Assembly (NCBI GenBank): GCA_005862225.1
Contig: SZXV01000002.1
Span: 248,001-312,000, forward strand
Length of the DNA stretch: 64,000 bases
Reading direction: 5' to 3'
From: Chlorobium sp.
GTDB taxonomy: Bacteria > Bacteroidota > Chlorobiia > Chlorobiales > Chlorobiaceae
The notes under the pieces were generated by a model. It saw only the letters and a list, made by a program, of their open reading frames with translations, did no database searches and was not told the origin of the DNA. Position numbers and translations under genes: made by a program. The stretch's first letter is position 1. Every line of letters begins with the position of its first letter. Below are positions 1 through 9,241 of this stretch, piece after piece.

Positions 1-2
1 TC

Positions 3-473
3 GCTTCATTTCTTGCGGATGAACTTCAGCTTGAAGGGTTGCGTGTGATTGAAATTGGCGCAGGGGTCGGTATGGCCTCGGTTGTTGCTGCCCGTGAAGG
101 CGCCAGTGTTCTGGCGACAGATTATTCTCTTGAAGCGCTTCGTTTTGCACGATACAATGGAATGAAAAATGGTGTCAATCTTGCTTATGAGCGGCTCGAC
201 TGGCGGATGGTGCAATGCAGCGAACAGTTCGATCTTTTGCTTGCCGCCGATGTGCTTTATGAAAGGGTGAACCTGCTTCCTATTGTTACCGCAATTGATA
301 AACTGCTTAAACCGGGAGGCGCAGCGTACATTGCGGACCCTCGAAGGAGAATGGCGGAACAATTTCTTGAATTAGCCGCAGAAAATAATTTTTCAATAAC
401 CTCTTTTCCGGGGAAGTATTCCAGCGGCACGATGCCAGTGACGGTGAATATCTATCAAATGAAAAGAGCATGA
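3..473 (+). CDS. SAM-dependent methyltransferase, 5'-truncated by window edge
   Basis: The reading frame is open to the left edge, so the true start lies outside the window. The visible part begins in the Rossmann core: VIEIGAGVGMASVVAA is the SAM-binding motif I, followed by the acidic LATDYS strand and the LLLAADVLYE motif. The LAADVLYE pattern and its position resemble the Methyltransf_16 (nicotinamide/lysine methyltransferase-like) group, but the substrate cannot be read from sequence. The stop overlaps the next ATG (ATGA), so it is probably translationally coupled to the DUF4905 gene. Confidence 0.8.
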   Translation, partial: ASFLADELQLEGLRVIEIGAGVGMASVVAAREGASVLATDYSLEALRFARYNGMKNGVNLAYERLDWRMVQCSEQFDLLLAADVLYERVNLLPIVTAIDKLLKPGGAAYIADPRRRMAEQFLELAAENNFSITSFPGKYSSGTMPVTVNIYQMKRA

Positions 474-1327
474 AAGAAAAGAAAAAACAGCTCTCTCAGC
501 GCTGGCGGTATGATGGCGGTCATGGAGCACTTGTCTGGCAAATGATGTTTACCGAACATGGTGACCTGATCGGTCAAAAGCGCTTCGCGTCCAACAGGCA
601 AACGCTGTATTTTTGTATCGAACCCGAAACAGGGAAGGTGTTGTGTGATAATTATCTCTTGATGGATCATGCTCTTCCTGCTGGGGACGGATGGTTTACC
701 GGGCTTGAGACAACCTGGAAAGATTTTGCTTATTGTTACGCCTGCCTGCCATTGAGCCCGGAACACAAGGGAGTGTGGGCGATCGATTTCAGAACTGGAA
801 AAGTGGTCTGGTCACGTTCTGATATTGGTTTTGTTGCAAACCTCAATGACAAGTTTCTTGTCTCCCGCTCTTCAGTCTTTGGCGGGTTTCCCGAAAGGAC
901 TTTTCTGTTCGTTGACCCGTTAACGGGCAGCACCATCAGCCAACATGCTCTTGACAGCGCTCAGGTCAATGCCTTGAGGCAAGAAGCTGTTCCGGAGGAG
1001 ATTCGGCAAAAGGTTATTCTGCCCTGTATTCTCAATGAAGAGATGGCCGAGATACCTTTAGTCATAAAGAATATGGGGTTCAATACCCCAGCACTTTGCG
1101 AATATATTCTTCAAGAAACACTGACCGTCGTTGCGCTTCACGAAAAGACAAAACTGACCGGGTTATGGCGATCGTCACTGAAGGTGTGGAGTATGGATTG
1201 TTTGGTCTATGCCGATAGTATGGAAGAGTGTGCCGAGAAGCCGTGCCTGAATAATTTTCTGATTCGTGGCGATAATTTGTATTACCTTAAAGAGAAAGGG
1301 GAAATTGTCTGTGTCGTGCTCTCATGA
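470..1327 (+). CDS. DUF4905-type protein of unknown function
   Basis: This 285-residue protein has no signal peptide or membrane segment. It resembles the DUF4905 family as I know it from Chlorobi/Bacteroidetes. Repeating strand-rich stretches such as [30 protein letters not shown] and [10 protein letters not shown] look like beta-propeller blades of the PQQ/WD type, which is inference from pattern only. It overlaps the upstream methyltransferase by 4 nt, and its own stop overlaps the recombinase start by 4 nt, so the three genes appear to form one transcription unit. No function is assigned. Confidence 0.75.
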   Translation: MKEKKKQLSQRWRYDGGHGALVWQMMFTEHGDLIGQKRFASNRQTLYFCIEPETGKVLCDNYLLMDHALPAGDGWFTGLETTWKDFAYCYACLPLSPEHKGVWAIDFRTGKVVWSRSDIGFVANLNDKFLVSRSSVFGGFPERTFLFVDPLTGSTISQHALDSAQVNALRQEAVPEEIRQKVILPCILNEEMAEIPLVIKNMGFNTPALCEYILQETLTVVALHEKTKLTGLWRSSLKVWSMDCLVYADSMEECAEKPCLNNFLIRGDNLYYLKEKGEIVCVVLS

Positions 1328-2334
1328 AAGATTCTTCACTCTCTTCATTACCTGCCATTGTTCGGGAGAGCTCTCTTCCGGTGGGGGAGTTTCTCAGCAA
1401 ACTCAGCAGCCGCAAAAATTTGTCGCCGCATACGATTATCGCATACAGAACTGACCTGGTCCAGTTTTTCTGTTTTCTGCCTCAGCAGCTCGGGCTTGCC
1501 GATTTAACCAGTTTTCATCCCGAGCAGATAACAATGCTTGACGTGCGCCTGTTTATGGGAGCCTTGATTCAGCGAGGTATTCAGCCCCGGTCAATTGCCA
1601 GAAAACTTGCCGCGCTGAAAAGCTTTTTCCGATACATGCAGGAGACAGGGTATATAAAAGCCTCCGTATTCTCCACAATCGTTACACCAAAGTATCCACA
1701 CAGAGTGCCCGGTTTTTTGACTGAACAGCAGACGGAGAAGCTTTTCAACGAGCAGCTTCCTGCTCTTTCGCCACAAGTTCGTGCGCCGGAAAAAGTACCC
1801 CTCGATGAATCTTTTGTTCTTGAACGGGATCGCAGTATTCTTGAACTTCTCTATGGCAGCGGGCTTCGTCTTTCAGAACTGACAGGACTGACAACGGAAA
1901 ATCTCAATCTTGAAGGCGGCTATGTTAAATTGACAGGAAAGGGCAGGAAGCAGAGAATTGTTCCTGTCGGAGAGCCGACTATCGTGGCGCTTAAAAAATA
2001 TTTTGAAGTCCGGAGAAACTTCTTTAGAATAAGTGGGGAGGGGGATGCGGGGGCTCAACGTTATGTTTTCGTAACCAAAAGGGGCAAAAAGCTTTATCCC
2101 ATGCTTATCCAGAGGTTGACCAGCAAGTATCTCGCATCAGTCACCGAACAGAAAAAGAAAAATCCACATCTGCTGCGTCATTCATTTGCCACACATCTGT
2201 TGAACAGTGGTGCCGATCTTAAAAGTGTCAGTGAAATGCTTGGGCACTGCAATCTCTCAACGACCGAAATCTATACTCATGTTACTTTTGATCGCTTGAA
2301 GGAGGTTTACCACAAAGCGCATCCCAAGGCTTAA
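1324..2334 (+). CDS. Tyrosine recombinase, XerC/XerD type
   Basis: The 336-residue protein has an N-terminal SAM-like core-binding domain (about residues 15-110) and a C-terminal tyrosine-recombinase catalytic domain. Catalytic residues are visible: Arg in [13 protein letters not shown], Lys in [12 protein letters not shown], His-x-x-Arg in [13 protein letters not shown], His in [16 protein letters not shown] and the nucleophile Tyr in the same stretch. Family members resolve chromosome dimers at dif during division. Length and motifs fit Xer rather than a phage integrase, and no att site or phage gene is nearby. The ATG overlaps the stop of the DUF4905 gene. XerC and XerD cannot be told apart here. 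Confidence 0.92.
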   Translation: MKDSSLSSLPAIVRESSLPVGEFLSKLSSRKNLSPHTIIAYRTDLVQFFCFLPQQLGLADLTSFHPEQITMLDVRLFMGALIQRGIQPRSIARKLAALKSFFRYMQETGYIKASVFSTIVTPKYPHRVPGFLTEQQTEKLFNEQLPALSPQVRAPEKVPLDESFVLERDRSILELLYGSGLRLSELTGLTTENLNLEGGYVKLTGKGRKQRIVPVGEPTIVALKKYFEVRRNFFRISGEGDAGAQRYVFVTKRGKKLYPMLIQRLTSKYLASVTEQKKKNPHLLRHSFATHLLNSGADLKSVSEMLGHCNLSTTEIYTHVTFDRLKEVYHKAHPKA

Positions 2335-2415
2335 AATCTGCTGTGGACCCCGGATAATCTTGCTGCCGGAGTCTTGTTCTTTCATTACGTTCATCTTATT
2401 TTAATGGAGGTTATT

Positions 2416-2736
2416 ATGACAAAAGTTCTCGACAATGATGCAGTTAACGTTAAAGTTACCCTTCGCCATTCCAATAATCATACCGATATAGAAGAGTATG
2501 CCCGTAACGCAGTGCTTGTGCTGACGAGGGTCTTTCCGGGTATAATCAGTTGTCATGTCATTCTGGATCATCAGAAGAACGACTTTGAAAAAAACAAGCT
2601 TGCAGAGATCACCGTCCATGTGCCGCAGAATGTTTTTGTAGCAAAGGAGGCCGCAGTAGCATACGAACAGGCCATTGAAAGTTGTGTTGAGGCGTTGAGC
2701 CGTCAACTTTTGAGGCACAAGGAAAAAATGCAATAA
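2416..2736 (+). CDS. hpf: Ribosome hibernation-promoting factor, short HPF type
   Basis: This 106-residue protein has the sigma-54 modulation/S30EA fold pattern, with VKVTLRHSNNHTDIEEYAR near the N terminus and later the EITVHVPQNVFVAKE strand. Such proteins bind the 30S decoding region and promote 70S/100S hibernation in stationary phase. It lacks the C-terminal dimerisation domain of long HPF, so it is the short form. I chose the ATG at 2416 because GGAGG lies just upstream and the family starts here. The upstream in-frame codons lack conserved sequence. It is followed by a strong terminator and then hprK. Confidence 0.88.
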   Translation: MTKVLDNDAVNVKVTLRHSNNHTDIEEYARNAVLVLTRVFPGIISCHVILDHQKNDFEKNKLAEITVHVPQNVFVAKEAAVAYEQAIESCVEALSRQLLRHKEKMQ

Positions 2737-2757
2737 ATTCAATAGGAATAAGAGATG

Positions 2758-2792
2758 CTGCAGGGCAACTGAACAGGCCCTGCAGTTTTTTT
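2758..2792 (+). terminator. Rho-independent terminator after hpf
   Basis: A perfect 9-bp stem (CTGCAGGGC/GCCCTGCAG) with a 10-nt loop is followed by seven T residues. It separates hpf from hprK. Confidence 0.85.
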
Positions 2793-2823
2793 AAGTTTAT
2801 TTAACAGATTGATTGCCGAAGCC

Positions 2824-3819
2824 ATGAACCTTGATCAAAAAGGAATAAAAAAGCGATCAATAACGGTCGCCTATTTTTTTGATACGATCGGTCAGAATCA
2901 GGATATCAAATTACGGCGTCTGAACAATGTTGATGAGCAGAAACGGAGGATTTTTGAGAGAGATCTTCATCGTCCCGGTCTTGCTCTGGCAGGCTTTACC
3001 AATCTGTTTACATACAAGAGGGTACAGATTTTTGGAAATACTGAGACCAGGTTTTTAAATCACCTTGAGGAGAGTGAAAGAAAAAGGGTGTTTGAAAATC
3101 TTGTACGCTTCAAAATACCCTGTATCATTCTCACCAGCAATAACCGACTGCCTGCGGATCTTCTCGATATGGCCACCAAAGCAGAGATTCCGGTCTATAT
3201 CACCCGATGTTCATCCACCAAAACCATCTACATTGTTACTGGTTTTCTTGATGATCAGTTTTCGCTGTATCAGCAGTATCATGGTTCAATGGTTGATGTG
3301 TACGGAGTCGGGGTTCTGCTTACCGGCAAAAGCGGTCTCGGGAAGTCCGAAATTGCACTTGATCTCATTGAACGGGGGCATGGTCTGGTGGCTGATGATG
3401 TTGTCATGATTCACCGAAAGGGTGAGTCAATGGTACTGAATGCCCGAAGAAACAATATCATCGATCATTTTATGGAGATTCGGGGTCTTGGTGTCGTTGA
3501 TGTGAAGGCAAATTTCGGGATTCGGGCAATTCGGGATATCAAGGAGGTGCAGGTTGTTGTTGAGCTTCTTGAGTGGAACAAAGAGATCTCTTACGAACGT
3601 CTCGGACTTGATACCAAATTTATAAAGATTCTGGGTGTGGACGTTCCACTGGTAGAGTTACCTATATTTCCCGGAAAAAATATCACCGTTATTATTGAAG
3701 TGGTAGCGCTCAATTTTCTGTTGAAACGATACTCGAATTACGTTGCAGCCGAAGCGCTGACCGAGAGGATAAACAATGTCATCAACAGTGAAAAAACAGA
3801 GGATGATGTTCATGGCTAA
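2824..3819 (+). CDS. hprK: HPr kinase/phosphorylase
   Basis: The protein of about 331 residues has the two-domain HprK layout: an N-terminal regulatory domain (about 1-135) and a C-terminal kinase domain. The kinase domain contains the P-loop GKSGLGKSEIALDLIE, the acidic LVADD segment and the family signature MEIRGLGVVDV. HprK phosphorylates and dephosphorylates Ser-46 of HPr. In bacteria without sugar PTS transport it is thought to have other regulatory roles, and no HPr or PTS gene is visible here. The ATG at 2824 was chosen; an upstream TTG at 2809 is possible. Its 3' end overlaps the start of the binding-protein gene by 8 nt. Confidence 0.9.
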   Translation: MNLDQKGIKKRSITVAYFFDTIGQNQDIKLRRLNNVDEQKRRIFERDLHRPGLALAGFTNLFTYKRVQIFGNTETRFLNHLEESERKRVFENLVRFKIPCIILTSNNRLPADLLDMATKAEIPVYITRCSSTKTIYIVTGFLDDQFSLYQQYHGSMVDVYGVGVLLTGKSGLGKSEIALDLIERGHGLVADDVVMIHRKGESMVLNARRNNIIDHFMEIRGLGVVDVKANFGIRAIRDIKEVQVVVELLEWNKEISYERLGLDTKFIKILGVDVPLVELPIFPGKNITVIIEVVALNFLLKRYSNYVAAEALTERINNVINSEKTEDDVHG

Positions 3820-5614
3820 ACAAGACATAAAAAGGATAACGGCACTCTGCCGGATAACGTGCAGCCTGCTTCTTGCGGTTGTCGTGCTGACGCTCTCATC
3901 CTGCGGGCGAAGCAAAGGCAATTCCGGACATTCAGGTACTGGAGGAGGAGCTTTTGATTCAACTCTTGTGATTGCCATGCTCGGCGATGCTGATTATCTG
4001 AATCCTGTGCTTGGCAGCACCGTCACCTCGGGAAATATTATTGGACTGATCTATCCCTCACTGTTGCAGAGTGAGTTTGATACCGAGACGGGTCTTTTGA
4101 ATTATATGGCCCTTGAAAAAAAACTTCGTGACGTTACCGCAGGTCAGGGGAAAAAAACACCGAAAGGCGCCATCGCCAGGAGCTGGAGTATGTCGCCCGA
4201 CCATAAAACCCTCACCTATATTCTCAGAAGCGATGCATTCTGGAACGACGGAAAGCCTGTCGTCTCGGGGGATTTCAAGTTTTCCTATCAGTTATACGGC
4301 AATCCGGTTATCGCCAGCGCCCGTCAGCAATACCTTGCAGAGCTGGTTGGCGCCGACAAGGGTCAGGTTGATTTTGACAAAGCCATTGAGACCCCGAACG
4401 ATACCACACTGGTTTTCAGGTTTTACAAGCCAGTTCCTGAACATCTGGCACTGTTCCATACGTCGCTGACACCCCTTCCTGCTCATCAGTGGAAAAATGT
4501 CAAGCCTGACGAGTTCCGTCACTCCCCGCTCAATCTTGAGCCCCTCGGAGCGGGTCCCTATCACCTGAAGAGCTGGAAGCAGCAGCAGGAAATTGTGCTG
4601 GAAGCAAGCAGAAAATCACATCTTCCGAAGCCCGGGAACATTCCGGTTATCACCTTCAGGGTTGTGCCCGATTACACGGTGAGGCTGGCTCAGCTTCAGA
4701 CTGGAGCTGTGGATGTGGTTGAAAATATCAAGCCGGAGGATTTTACCGCGCTACTGAAGGCGAATAAACAGATTGATGTCAAAACGGTTGGTCTCAGGGT
4801 CTATGATTATGTCGGCTGGTCAAATATCGACCAGAATGAGTACCGTCGAAGCGGTCAAATCAAGCCGCACCCGCTTTTTGGCTCCGCCCGTGTTCGCCTT
4901 GCCCTTACCCAGGCGATCGATCGAGAGGCAATCATTGACGGCTATCTCAAAGAATATGGCGTTCTCTGTAATACCGATGTTTCCCCTTCCCTGAAGTGGG
5001 CATATAATGACCGGATTGTGGCTCATAGCTTTGATCCCGCAAAAGCTTCGGCCTTGCTCAAGGCAGAAGGCTGGCAGCCCGGTCCGGATGGAATTCTGCA
5101 GAAGCAGGGCAGAAAATTCAGTTTTGTGCTCTATACCAATGCGGGCAATGCGCGGCGAAACTATGCGAGTGTTATTATTCAGCAGAATCTTCGTGCGATC
5201 GGTATCGACTGCAAGCTTGATGTTCAGGAATCCAATGTCTTTTTTGAGAACCTCCAGCAGAGAAAGCTTGACGCGTGGATGGCAGGATGGTCGATTGGCC
5301 TTGAGATAGATCCGCTTGATGTCTGGGGTTCTGATCTCAAGAAAAGTCGCTTTAATTTTACAGGGTACCAGAATCCACGACTCGACAAGCTGTGTGAGCT
5401 GGCCAAGGAGAAAATGGAGCCGACCGGGGCGAGGCCATACTGGCTTGAGTATCAGGAAATTCTTCATCGTGATCAGCCAATCACCTTTCTCTACTGGATG
5501 AAAGAGACTCAGGGATTCAGCAGAAGGATTGAGGGAGAAGAGCTGAATATTTCGGGTACTTTTTACAATGTTGATGACTGGAGGCTCCGGCCTTCTGCAA
5601 ATGTTGCACCTTAG
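3812..5614 (+). CDS. Peptide ABC transporter substrate-binding lipoprotein (SBP_bac_5 family)
   Basis: The 600-residue protein has a lipoprotein signal sequence with lipobox LSSC at about residues 27-30. The mature part is an OppA/DppA-type binding protein: ARSWSMSPDHKTLTYILRSD and FWNDGKPVVSGDF are the typical SBP_bac_5 entry motifs. The ATG at 3812 is preferred because it puts a KR-rich n-region directly before the hydrophobic core and has an upstream GAGG; the longer start at 3776 would add 12 residues. It probably delivers oligopeptides or a similar ligand to the permease encoded 6 nt downstream. Actual substrate unknown. Confidence 0.88.
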   Translation: MAKQDIKRITALCRITCSLLLAVVVLTLSSCGRSKGNSGHSGTGGGAFDSTLVIAMLGDADYLNPVLGSTVTSGNIIGLIYPSLLQSEFDTETGLLNYMALEKKLRDVTAGQGKKTPKGAIARSWSMSPDHKTLTYILRSDAFWNDGKPVVSGDFKFSYQLYGNPVIASARQQYLAELVGADKGQVDFDKAIETPNDTTLVFRFYKPVPEHLALFHTSLTPLPAHQWKNVKPDEFRHSPLNLEPLGAGPYHLKSWKQQQEIVLEASRKSHLPKPGNIPVITFRVVPDYTVRLAQLQTGAVDVVENIKPEDFTALLKANKQIDVKTVGLRVYDYVGWSNIDQNEYRRSGQIKPHPLFGSARVRLALTQAIDREAIIDGYLKEYGVLCNTDVSPSLKWAYNDRIVAHSFDPAKASALLKAEGWQPGPDGILQKQGRKFSFVLYTNAGNARRNYASVIIQQNLRAIGIDCKLDVQESNVFFENLQQRKLDAWMAGWSIGLEIDPLDVWGSDLKKSRFNFTGYQNPRLDKLCELAKEKMEPTGARPYWLEYQEILHRDQPITFLYWMKETQGFSRRIEGEELNISGTFYNVDDWRLRPSANVAP

Positions 5615-5620
5615 AATGTT

Positions 5621-6586
5621 ATGCTGACTTATATTATTAAAAGGCTTTTGATCGCGGTTCCACTTATTTTCGGTGTCCTGACCCTGACGTTTTTTATTAT
5701 CAGGCTTGCTCCGGGTGACCCGGCGGCCTTTTTTATCCAGCCGGGAATCAGCCCAAATGTCGCGGAGCAAATCAGGGCACAGTACGGCCTCAACGACCCG
5801 ATCCCTATCCAATATGTCAAATGGCTTGCCAATGTGCTGCAGGGCGATTTCGGTCGCAGTTTCAGCCGGGCTCAACAGCCGGTGTTTGATGTTATTGCCA
5901 GCGCTCTGCCGATAACCATGACCATTGCGCTGTTGACGCTTGTCGCAAATTTTACTTTCGGCATTCTCATCGGCATTATTTCAGCAGTACGCCAGAACAC
6001 CATCCTTGATCGATTTCTGACGGTAACGGCCCTCTTTTTTTATTCAATGCCCGAGTTCTGGTTTGCATTGATGATGATTATTCTTTTTGCCCTGAAGTTT
6101 CCAATTTTTCCGGCTTCCGGCCTCAACGAGATTGGCGCGGAGAGTTTCGGCCCGGTGGGGTTTGTGCTCGACCGCTTCTGGCATCTTGTCCTGCCGGTTA
6201 CAGTGCTCAGCATCAACGGGGCCGCCGGCATTGCCCGTTATGTCAGGGGGAGCATGCTTGAGGTGATCCGCCAGGACTATATCCGGACAGCAAGGGCCAA
6301 AGGGTTGCCGGAAAAGGTGGTCATTTTCAGACATGCGCTGCGCAATGCCCTTTTGCCGGTGATTACTCTTATGGGAAGCTCACTGCCCTTTATTTTCAGC
6401 GGCGCGCTCTTTATCGAGGTGATTTTTGCTTTTCCCGGGATGGGGCGGGTAACGGTAGAGGCTATATTTTCAAGGGATTATCCGCTGATTATTGCCAATA
6501 CCTTTATTTCCGGCTCACTGATCGTGCTTGGAAATCTTTTTGCCGATGTGCTCTATGCTGTGGCTGATCCGCGAATAAAGCTCTGA
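5621..6586 (+). CDS. ABC transporter permease, DppB/OppB type
   Basis: The 321-residue integral membrane protein has about six hydrophobic segments. The family N-terminal pattern LIFGVLTLTFFIIRLAPGDP and the cytoplasmic EAA loop (DYIRTARAKGLPEKVVIFRH) contact the ATPases. It belongs to the binding-protein-dependent peptide/nickel permeases. The gene starts 6 nt after the binding-protein gene, so the two are co-transcribed. The partner permease (DppC-like) and the two ATPases are not next to it; ruvB follows instead, so the transporter must be completed from elsewhere. Confidence 0.9.
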   Translation: MLTYIIKRLLIAVPLIFGVLTLTFFIIRLAPGDPAAFFIQPGISPNVAEQIRAQYGLNDPIPIQYVKWLANVLQGDFGRSFSRAQQPVFDVIASALPITMTIALLTLVANFTFGILIGIISAVRQNTILDRFLTVTALFFYSMPEFWFALMMIILFALKFPIFPASGLNEIGAESFGPVGFVLDRFWHLVLPVTVLSINGAAGIARYVRGSMLEVIRQDYIRTARAKGLPEKVVIFRHALRNALLPVITLMGSSLPFIFSGALFIEVIFAFPGMGRVTVEAIFSRDYPLIIANTFISGSLIVLGNLFADVLYAVADPRIKL

Positions 6587-6639
6587 ATGTTCCTGTGAGC
6601 AATCGCTGTTACTCCTCTTCAACCTGAAATGATTTCTGT

Positions 6640-7674
6640 TTGAGAATTGAATTGCTGAATACTCCTCCCGATGCCGTAGAATCGAGGATTGATGAGCAGA
6701 TTAGGCCGCTCCGTATGGATGACTTTGCTGGCCAGCAACGGCTGACCGATAATCTGAAAGTTTTTATTTCTGCGGCAAAGATGCGGGGGGACGCACTGGA
6801 TCATGTCTTGTTGTCCGGCCCTCCCGGGCTCGGCAAAACGACGCTGGCCTATATTATTGCATCTGAAATGGGGAGCAGTATCAAGTCAACCTCAGGGCCT
6901 CTGCTCGACAAGGCTGGCAATCTTGCGGGACTTCTGACAGGCCTGCAGAAAGGGGATATTCTCTTTATTGATGAAATTCACCGTATGCCGCCGACCGTTG
7001 AGGAGTACCTCTATTCAGCCATGGAAGATTTCCGTATTGATATCATGCTCGACAGCGGCCCCTCAGCAAGGGCGGTTCAGTTGCGGATTGAACCTTTTAC
7101 GCTTGTCGGTGCCACGACTCGTTCAGGACTTCTGACCTCTCCTCTCAGGGCCAGGTTCGGCATCAACAGCCGGTTTGACTATTATGCTCCCGAACTTCTT
7201 GAAGGAATCATTATCAGGGCATCCGGCATTCTTGGCATCGGCATTGAAGGTGAAGCCGCATCCGAAATTGCCGGACGTTCAAGGGGGACTCCCCGTATTG
7301 CCAACAGATTGCTTCGGCGCGCCCGGGATTTTGCGCAGGTTGATGGCATACCCATCATCACAAAAGGGATTGCCATGAAAACCCTCGATTGCCTTGAAAT
7401 TGACGAGGAAGGGCTTGATGATATGGATAAAAAAATCATGGAGACCATTGTCAACAAGTTCAACGGCGGCCCTGTCGGTATTGCTTCTCTTGCCGTTTCT
7501 GTTGGGGAAGAGAGGGATACTATTGAAGAGGTTTATGAACCCTATCTTATTCAGGCAGGTTATCTGACAAGAACAACAAGGGGGCGGGTTGCTACGCGTC
7601 AGGCGTTTATCCGTTTTTCAACCGGTGCCGACAGTAATGACTATCCCTTGTTTGATGCAAAACCTGATCGGTAA
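6640..7674 (+). CDS. ruvB: Holliday junction branch migration helicase subunit RuvB
   Basis: The 344-residue AAA+ ATPase matches RuvB throughout. Walker A is GPPGLGKTTLAYIIASEMG, Walker B is ILFIDEIHRMPP, sensor 1 lies in the FTLVGATTRSGLLTSPLRAR segment, and the C-terminal winged helix includes GGPVGIASLAVSVGEERDTI. RuvB hexamers drive branch migration of Holliday junctions with RuvA. The start is a TTG at 6640 (residues RIELLNTPPD), since no ATG matches the conserved N terminus; the ribosome binding site is weak. ruvA and ruvC are not in the window. Confidence 0.95.
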   Translation: MRIELLNTPPDAVESRIDEQIRPLRMDDFAGQQRLTDNLKVFISAAKMRGDALDHVLLSGPPGLGKTTLAYIIASEMGSSIKSTSGPLLDKAGNLAGLLTGLQKGDILFIDEIHRMPPTVEEYLYSAMEDFRIDIMLDSGPSARAVQLRIEPFTLVGATTRSGLLTSPLRARFGINSRFDYYAPELLEGIIIRASGILGIGIEGEAASEIAGRSRGTPRIANRLLRRARDFAQVDGIPIITKGIAMKTLDCLEIDEEGLDDMDKKIMETIVNKFNGGPVGIASLAVSVGEERDTIEEVYEPYLIQAGYLTRTTRGRVATRQAFIRFSTGADSNDYPLFDAKPDR

Positions 7675-9166
7675 ATCCCTGGTTATTGCCCTGATTCTGC
7701 TTTCGGCATGTTTCTCCAGCTCTGTTTTGTCCGGCAGCCCCATGGTGCCAGATTCCCTCTCTGATGCCACAGAAAGAGAGGTTGTGGCGGCATCGCTGCT
7801 GAGCGCAAAAGGGGACTACCGTGGAGCTGTTGACCGTTATCAAAAGCTGTTGAGTGCTCATCCCACACAGGCAGCTTTTCATTATGCGCTTTCAAAAGCC
7901 TATCTCAGTCTTGGTGTACTCGATTCTGCGCGTCTGTACAGCGAAAAAAGTGTAGCGCTTCAGCCGGGCAACAAATATTATCTGAGATTGCTTGCCGGAA
8001 TCTCTCATCAGACGCGTGATTACCCTCGGGCAATTGAGCTTTATCAACAGCTTGTTGCTCTTGAACCGGGAAATACAGAGCCACTTTCCTCACTTGCGCT
8101 GGAATATCTTGTTGCCGATCAGCAGGAAAAAGCTCTTGCGGTTTTTCAGGATTTGTCAAAACTCGATCCGAAAAATGAAACCATCCTGAATCAGGTGCTG
8201 TTTATGGAACTCAAGCTTGCCCGCTATCAGGATGCGATCGGCACGCTGACGGAACTCATCAAGCGAAGCGATGGAAAAGAGAAGCTGACTCTTTCTCTTG
8301 GTGAGCTTTATCTGCAAACAGGCCAGTACGATCCGGCAGTCAAGACCTTCAAGGAACTCGTGCAGAATAATCAGAGTCTTCTTCCGGCATGGCTCGGATT
8401 GTTCGATGCTACCGTAAAGTCTGGAAATCGCAACGCTTTTCGTGATGATCTGAATCTGTTTTACAATACCAGCCAGATAAGTCTTGATCAGAAAATCGGT
8501 CTTGCCCAATTCTTTGCAGCGCGTTCAGCGCGAGACAGCTTTTCTGCCGAACCAGCTTTTGCCATGATCGATGAAATGAAACGACGGTATTCATCGGTGA
8601 GCGGGGTAACCTTCAAGTTACAGGTGGTGGAGGGTGAACTTCTGTTTCATACAGGCAAGGTGAAAGAGGCGCTACAGCTTCTTGAAAAGATATTGCCGTC
8701 GAAAAAGGGGGACAAAAAGAGTGGTCTTGATCTGCACGCCCGCAGTATTCTTGCCTTATGTTACGACACTCTTGGTTATACCCGGAAAAGCATTTCTCTC
8801 TATGAGGCTATTCTGCGACTTGAACCCGGCAATCTTCTTATGGTCAATAACCTTGCCTATGTTCTTGCCGGACAGGGAAAAGAGCTTCAGCGTGCCAGAA
8901 CGCTTGCTATGAAAGCGGTTGCGGCAGAGCCTGCCAATGCGGGTTATCTCGACACGCTTGGCTGGATATTCTTCAAAATGGGTGAGTATGAAAAAGCGGC
9001 AGAACTTCTCGAAAAAGCAGTTGTACTTGACTCACAGGAGCCTGAAATATCAGACCATCTCAGTCAGGCTTATGAGAAGCTTGGGAACAGGCAGAAGGCT
9101 ATGGAGATGAAAGAGATGACGAAAAAACTCAAGGCAAAGCAGTCAGCAGTTTCGATCGGGCAATAA
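7655..9166 (+). CDS. TPR-repeat lipoprotein
   Basis: The protein of about 503 residues has a signal sequence ending in lipobox LLSAC, followed by tandem tetratricopeptide repeats over nearly its whole length. Examples are GDYRGAVDRYQKLLSAHP, RDYPRAIELYQQLVALEPG and GEYEKAAELLEKAVVLD. Such outer-membrane-tethered TPR proteins scaffold envelope assembly or secretion, but no partner is identifiable here. The start is uncertain (ATG 7637 or 7655); both overlap the end of ruvB and neither has a clear ribosome binding site. It is followed by a bidirectional terminator shared with nifJ. Confidence 0.8.
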   Translation: MQNLIGKSLVIALILLSACFSSSVLSGSPMVPDSLSDATEREVVAASLLSAKGDYRGAVDRYQKLLSAHPTQAAFHYALSKAYLSLGVLDSARLYSEKSVALQPGNKYYLRLLAGISHQTRDYPRAIELYQQLVALEPGNTEPLSSLALEYLVADQQEKALAVFQDLSKLDPKNETILNQVLFMELKLARYQDAIGTLTELIKRSDGKEKLTLSLGELYLQTGQYDPAVKTFKELVQNNQSLLPAWLGLFDATVKSGNRNAFRDDLNLFYNTSQISLDQKIGLAQFFAARSARDSFSAEPAFAMIDEMKRRYSSVSGVTFKLQVVEGELLFHTGKVKEALQLLEKILPSKKGDKKSGLDLHARSILALCYDTLGYTRKSISLYEAILRLEPGNLLMVNNLAYVLAGQGKELQRARTLAMKAVAAEPANAGYLDTLGWIFFKMGEYEKAAELLEKAVVLDSQEPEISDHLSQAYEKLGNRQKAMEMKEMTKKLKAKQSAVSIGQ

Positions 9167-9185
9167 CGGGAGCGTCTCAAAGAAA

Positions 9186-9217
9186 ACAAAAACGGCAGGA
9201 GTTCCTGCCGTTTTTGT
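9186..9217. terminator. Bidirectional terminator between TPR gene and nifJ
   Basis: A 15-bp inverted repeat built on AAAAACGGCAGGA/TCCTGCCGTTTTT has A and T runs on both sides. It therefore acts as a Rho-independent terminator for both convergent genes. Confidence 0.85.
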
Positions 9218-9241
9218 GTAAAGGTGTTGTAACTCAAAAAG

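Noticed and set aside
1324-2334. Phage or island integrase
   Set aside because: Length and motifs fit a housekeeping Xer recombinase, it is coupled to core-type genes, and no phage genes or att repeats are near.
4820-5875. 351-codon open frame on the minus strand
   Set aside because: It lies antisense to the binding-protein and permease genes, which have clear family motifs. Its translation has no recognisable domain.
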